Shown in pieces: positions 59,640 through 64,000 of a DNA stretch of 64,000 nucleotides. The stretch is from Phoronis australis. Taxonomy: Eukaryota; Phoronida; Phoronidae. Position 1 is the first letter of the stretch. The number at the start of each line of letters is the position of its first letter. A model generated the notes under the pieces. It ran no database searches. It was not told where the DNA came from and saw only the letters and a program-made list of their open reading frames with translations. The stretch is from positions 497,952-561,951 of the forward strand of contig NMRA01000217.1 in assembly GCA_002633005.1 (NCBI GenBank), read 5' to 3'. Made by a program: the position numbers and the translations under genes.

Positions 59640-60398
59640 ATCGCATAGGCGGATTTAGTGGGAGGGGGCGGGTCCCCCCGGGCCCCCCCCCCTTGGCTGC
59701 NCAGGCGACCGGCAGTGGCGCTGGGCATTACGCCTGCGTTTCCTTCGTCTGCTCCACTGTGCAATGAAGAAAATTAGTAATACTTCATTTTTTAAAGAAA
59801 ATAGCATCTGAGTGATGGTGAAAAAAAAACACAAGCTGCTGGTAAGATGTCAATTTTAATCGAAGCCATAGTGAATCCCACAGAAACTCCTAATTCTCTC
59901 TTTGTCAAACCTTAACTTAAGACGATTTCCAAAGCAATCGCGTCATTATTGCCAACACAAAAACGGATTTGGTCTTTTGGGCAATTGTACACTGTTTTAA
60001 CTACAACAAATTTGCTACGAACTGATTGCACAAAATATATAACATGTAATAAGCATTACAAAAAGAAGGAGGTTTCGCGTGCAAACGCTGTGGACCATAA
60101 ACAAGTAGGTCTCTTAGTATCAAAGAAGGAGTTACATCGTTGTGCTGCAGTGGTAAAACACGCGCGAACTATCCGCTAGGTCGTGAGTTCGAGTCTGTGG
60201 TATTTGCAGTTTTGCCTGATTGACACCTCCTTTTTTCGCCTTTTTTTCTTGCATAAAACGTCGGGAACCAAGGGAAATGCTTGATTTTTAGAGGAAAAAA
60301 CAGAAAAATTTCCTGTGCTATGTGCATTTGCAATCGTGCTTTGAGCAAATGTTTACAGACAAAATGTGGGCCCCTTGTGATATCTTAGATCCATCACT
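59640..60398 (+). repeat. Repeat R1, copy b, with N at 59701
   Basis: Partner of 130-786. The left side (about 59643-59700) reads like a hAT-like MITE end, ggcggatttagtgggaggg, and then breaks at an N. The right side ends tagatccatcactg. Confidence 0.75.
60139..60205 (+). repeat. tRNA-derived SINE head, second copy
   Basis: A-box-like gcagtggtaaaac and B-box gagttcgagtc at tRNA spacing; better preserved than the copy at 479-545. Confidence 0.6.
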
Positions 60399-61070
60399 GT
60401 ATTGACTGCTTAATTCATGAGCAACAACTAGTTTCCCAACTTCTAAAATATAAAATACTGTCTACTTGCATTTCGCAGTGGCTCCCCGGAAACCGCATTT
60501 TCAATTCACACTGCAATGGACTTCAAGCCTGGATGGATGAATGACCAAAATTTCCTCGATACCCACTTCTCTCTTATTCTTAGAATAAACCTAGGAACCA
60601 ATGCTCCCGTAATAAACGAAGGGAGCAAATTACGACATTTAATTTCATCATGGCCACAGTCATAGTTTATGCCGGTGTTTACTTACACAACTATACGACT
60701 TGGTGTAGGTCGTGAGGGCCAAGACCCCACCGACTCTCCGTCATATTAACCGCTTTGAATCACGAACTGCTGGCATGTAGACGGGCAGAACTATACTTTA
60801 CTATATATTTGGTGCCGCTGTCAAATCAAACCATAAAGTGCAAATCCCGGGTTTTTGAAGTTATTAGCTTGATATGCCTCAATTGACATATACATGTAGC
60901 CTAGTTTTGTTAAGCATATAAACTTCCACTTTTGCACATTGCCGATGCTGTTATGGTTTACGGCTGAATCACTTTTGCCCTTACCCGAGTGTCAGTTCTG
61001 AGCGCGTGACGGCATAGGCAGTGTTAGCAATGACAACGAAGTTGACTGCAATGAAACGAGTAGGCCTACT
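60399..61070. other. No gene seen
   Basis: Nothing recognised. Confidence 0.35.
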
Positions 61071-61221
61071 GGCGTGCTTTCAGTAGCGCTAGTACCTTCG
61101 CTAGGACCTAGCTAAAATCTGGCCAGAATCACGTGTTCTCATTGACAATACACGACAATATCTCACGTAATCTCGTGAAGTCTTGCTTTTTAGCGCGGTC
61201 CTAGCGTTACAGAACGAGGGT
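61071..61221 (-). mobile_element. MITE-B, copy 4 (inverted)
   Basis: It runs from ggcgtgctttcagtagcgct to gcgttacagaacgaggg, in the opposite orientation to copies 1 and 3. Confidence 0.75.
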
Positions 61222-61377
61222 CGGGAGTCAGTGATGTGAGAAGCAGCTCGGTGTTCGCTTGATTTACACCTGTCACCAGCTCCTGCGAAAGCAGCGGGAC
61301 TTGATCCTGAGACTGTCGTGGTTGTGCGACTCGTTGTACGGTGGTTGTAAAATGACGGCACCTTTTTCTCCGTTGCT

Positions 61378-61418
61378 TACGATAGACTTACTACATGTAT
61401 CTCTATCGATAGAGTTAA
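61378..61418 (+). repeat. Left fragment of the CTATCGATAG minisatellite
   Basis: Acgatagactta and ctctatcgatagagttaa stand directly left of the third Kolobok-like copy. This matches the array that continues at its right end. Confidence 0.75.
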
Positions 61419-62477
61419 AGTAGCAAGCCACCCAAAAAAATAACCTAATTTGTATCAAATTAGCTCGAGTCGTTCTACTCAATAACCGCACGTACGGTTG
61501 CGTTACCTGACACCTAACGGCAGACGGAGGTGTTGAAATTATTCAATGACGTCATTAGTTTCACACGCCGTCTGAACGGTTCACCAGTTCACAACACGGG
61601 TTACTGGTGTCGGCTTATCGCTTGAATTCGTCGTTTAACACCAATAAATCATCGAACTTCGATGTAACACACCGAGTTCTTATAAAAACGTGTTGTTTTG
61701 TTTCGCTGTTAAGGATTTATTGGTATTTGGACACACCATAGCCTACAGAGTTCGGCAGGCAGTTGAGGGTCTGTTCAGAGATAAATTCGAAGAAGTATTC
61801 CGTGAGATACAGACAGGAGAACCTAGATCTGTGTTGTTTAGACTTGTGATTTTTTGAGTTCTAAACAAACAAAACGCTTGTTATCCCGGCCAGAGGTTGG
61901 GAACCCGATCAGGCCCGTCGGGGCCGGACTGAAGACATTACGAACATAAACCAACCAAAGTTGGAAACTAAACTTCCAGTCCAGAAAATAATATACTAGT
62001 GAGCCAAAGAAGCCAAATATGCACGTGATTATGTTGGTGAATTAGCCACGAAACTTCAAATCTACTTACTCGTGGGGGCCGCGAATTCAGGTTCCGTTTT
62101 GCCACAGAACTGCCAGGGCAGAAATTGTACATTGACAATCATTATTTGAATAATGTAAATGTAAATAAAGAATCCCCTAACACCTGGCCGTGGGATAGAA
62201 ATCGAGTTATTGTTTCACAACAGTTTCTGTCAGCAAACACTGAATTAGCATGAGCTCACATGGCCTCGGTGTCCGGTCAATTATTTTTATTGCACCTAAA
62301 GCCGGTAACGCAGTGGTTTAATCATTGCTGGCTTCTCAAAACATTTGCACTCTCGAATAGAGCAAAGGCATTGCAAATTGTATCTAACGAGACAGACTTT
62401 GTTTCAGTTTTATATAAGCATAGGTTAGGGTGACAATAATTGACTTTGAAACAGAACGCAGAATAATAAACGTCAAC

Positions 62478-62645
62478 ATGGCAACTCGCAATCCCGACTT
62501 AGACGAGAGCTCATCCGACGAAGACTTCGCATGTGGATAGTAAAGTTTCACAGGCTATCAGTTTGAACCGGAATACAGTGATGATTAAATACTAGAGAGT
62601 CACCGTGAACGAGTTCAGGCAACGGTGCGTATGGATAGTTATTTG
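62478..62645 (+). pseudogene. Acidic YQFEPE exon remnant in transposon copy 3
   Basis: ATG in strong context (caacATGG), then NPDLDESSSDEDFACG, two stops, SFTGYQFEPEYSDD, one stop, and ILESHRERVQATVRMDSYLV up to a donor match TTTG/GTAAGC. It is better kept than the copy at 31823-31991; the two together show that the exon was intact before copying. Resemblance to the YxFEP leader of P2X7-domain-like proteins is from memory and tentative. Confidence 0.45.
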
Positions 62646-62659
62646 GTAAGCCTGCATTC

Positions 62660-62925
62660 ATGAGTCTCACTGTCGACGACTGCAGGCTACAAACACGGAG
62701 GCGTTTGAATGGCCTCATACTTGCTATCTACAACGTACTATTCATTCTTCACTACCATGAGCCACTTCATAAGCATTTCGGACTCTCAAGGAAGTCGAAA
62801 AACCCATATACCTGCTTTTCTCACAGCTGCATAGTTCGGACAAGCGGGAACGATGCACCACAATATAGCGGCATTCACTCTGCAAATGAACCACTGACGT
62901 CACAGCGTCGTTTCTCAAATTCCTC
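62660..62925 (-). pseudogene. Broken THAP region in transposon copy 3
   Basis: DNA homologous to the THAP frame of copy 1 (11453-11656) but with several frameshifts on the minus strand. No continuous zinc finger remains. Confidence 0.6.
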
Positions 62926-63041
62926 ACAGGTTAACGCGACACCTCTCGGCAAGGTACGATCGACCGTATACGAAGCGATGTGGATATAGACCGATTAAGA
63001 CGGTAAAAAGAATAATTAAATCGGGGCGCATTCGCCTTTAA

Positions 63042-63420
63042 TAACTCTATGAATAGACTCGCTATACATGTATCTATTGATAGACTGATTAACTCTATCG
63101 ATAGACTTACTATCTCCATATATAGACGCACGAACTCTATCGACAACTTATTAACTCTATCGATAGACTTAATATTTCTATCAATAGACTTATTAACTCT
63201 ATCGATAGACTTATTATCTCTATCGATAGACTTATTAACTCTATCGATAGACTTAATATCTCTATCGATAGACTTATTAACTTTATTGATAGACTTATTT
63301 ACTCAATTGATTGACTTACTATCTCTGTCGATAGACGTATTAACTATCGATAGACTTACTAACTCTGTCGATACAGTTAATAAGTCTATCGACATTCTTA
63401 GTAATTCTATCGTCAGAATT
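63042..63420 (+). repeat. 21-bp minisatellite, CTATCGATAG core
   Basis: About seventeen degenerate units of 21 bp, each with the self-complementary core CTATCGATAG joined by actta(t/c)ta-like spacers. The last units (63380-63410) run in the opposite orientation. Because 21 is a multiple of three, an artificial open frame of seven-residue repeats (LTLSID-type) crosses the array. Confidence 0.95.
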
Positions 63421-63456
63421 ACGACATCGAGGTTCCTATCTCGGTTTCAAATCAAA

Positions 63457-64000
63457 ATGGAGGACCGAAACAAGCATATTGTCGATTTATTCAAGCTAGG
63501 ACTGACTCAAAATGAATTAATATAGGTGCATGTGCTGATGGGTCGTTTTCGAGCGTCACTAAGCTCAAGGTAATAGCGACGTGTTTTGGTGACTTATGGA
63601 CTTCGGGTCAGTTAAAAATGTCAGATTTTGATGAAGTTGTTCGTTTTGTTGACGAACAAGTCGCAACTTCATGTCAGATGCACGGTTATAGATTTATGCA
63701 CCAGTAGTGCGTAGCAAATGGTTTTACTGTACCACGGAAGACAATTCGGCAGTTGTTAACCTTCAGGAGCTGAAGCCAGACGTTGTAAACGGCTACATGT
63801 AGTTCTGAGGAGGTGTGGCCGGAGTCCGCGGTCCACGTACCGTTTGACATATGGGCTCTTGCAAGTTAAATCCATACGGTATTTCTTTTAATGGCTATAT
63901 TGACGGTTATTCAAAATACGTACGTGTATTATGGCTTGAGGTCTACAAGACAAGCAGTGACCGAAGGGTCATTGCAGGCTATTGTCAGTATCGGCCGTTC
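63457..64000 (+). pseudogene. Broken DDE integrase-type gene, cut by the window edge
   Basis: It starts at ATG 63457 with a helix-turn-helix-like leader (MEDRNKHIVDLFKLGLTQNE) and then has frameshifts and stops. Further pieces in other frames are MSDFDEVVRFVDEQVATSC followed by MHGYRFMHQ (about 63620-63707), GFTVPRKTIRQLL, and near the edge LNPYGISFNGYIDGYSKYV with LWLEVYKTSSDRRVIAGY. This order matches the uncharacterised integrase-core (rve-like) proteins repeated in many marine invertebrates and fish, which carry YRWMHQ, K.KPYG.. and CIDGFSR blocks. The first catalytic aspartate, expected just before the NPYG block, has been lost (glycine in that frame). It is a dead mobile-element gene. 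Confidence 0.8.

Larger units (their letters stand above)
61419..63036. mobile_element. Kolobok-like element, copy 3, inside the minisatellite
   Basis: About 1618 bp and homologous to copies 1 and 2. Its ends are decayed: AGTAGCAAGCCACC at the left after TTAA (61415-61418), and GGGGCGCATTCGCC at the right before TTTAA. The element carries the acidic plus-strand exon and a frameshifted minus-strand THAP region. TGACGTCA occurs at 61547-61554 and 62895-62902. Confidence 0.75.

Noticed and set aside
63049-63525. 158-codon plus-strand frame with seven-residue repeats
   Set aside because: It is generated by the 21-bp minisatellite, whose unit length is a multiple of three; only the last 23 codons (integrase-type leader) reflect a real former gene.

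Overview
The window is from a metazoan nuclear genome, most likely a marine invertebrate. An anthozoan cnidarian fits best, but amphioxus, echinoderm or another group cannot be excluded. The evidence is AT-rich DNA with very few genes, rhodopsin-class receptor genes whose coding region has no intron, an MS4A-like four-pass gene, a probable splice acceptor and AATAAA signals, and many short DNA transposons. No bacterial operon structure, rRNA or convincing functional tRNA was seen.

Four host genes or gene parts are supported: a class A GPCR (15656-16597, +), its clear paralogue on the other strand (43080-44078, -), the last coding exon of a small two-EF-hand protein (38026-38245, +), and a complete MS4A-like four-pass membrane protein (39186-39803, +). 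A broken integrase-type gene runs off the right edge (63457-64000). A heavily decayed coding remnant lies on the minus strand at about 50.6-52.0 kb.

Most of the rest is repeats. R1 (130-786 and about 59640-60398) carries a tRNA-derived SINE head. R2 (787-2640 and 27264-29085) is a 1.8 kb direct duplicate. R3 is whole at 34447-36970 but split into three blocks at 18905-25215 by later insertions. Three copies of a TTAA-flanked, Kolobok-like element lie at 10401-11821, 31008-32379 and 61419-63036; they carry a minus-strand THAP zinc-finger reading frame, and two also carry a plus-strand acidic exon. There are two fold-back elements (23430-24170 and 47818-48817), a 450 bp GTAC-flanked MITE (41843-42292), four hAT-like MITEs, four copies of a second MITE, and a 21-bp CTATCGATAG minisatellite (about 61378-63420) that the third Kolobok-like copy has split.

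The receptor, EF-hand and MS4A genes show no evident common pathway. The two receptors are tied by descent: they share motifs and lack the usual TM3 disulphide cysteine, as in the melanocortin/EDG/cannabinoid/adenosine (MECA) group. The most unusual items are the Kolobok-like elements holding parts of two genes in opposite orientations, an apparent empty site and filled site joined across a single N near 31 kb, and an almost intact hidden reading frame inside the 23.4 kb fold-back element.
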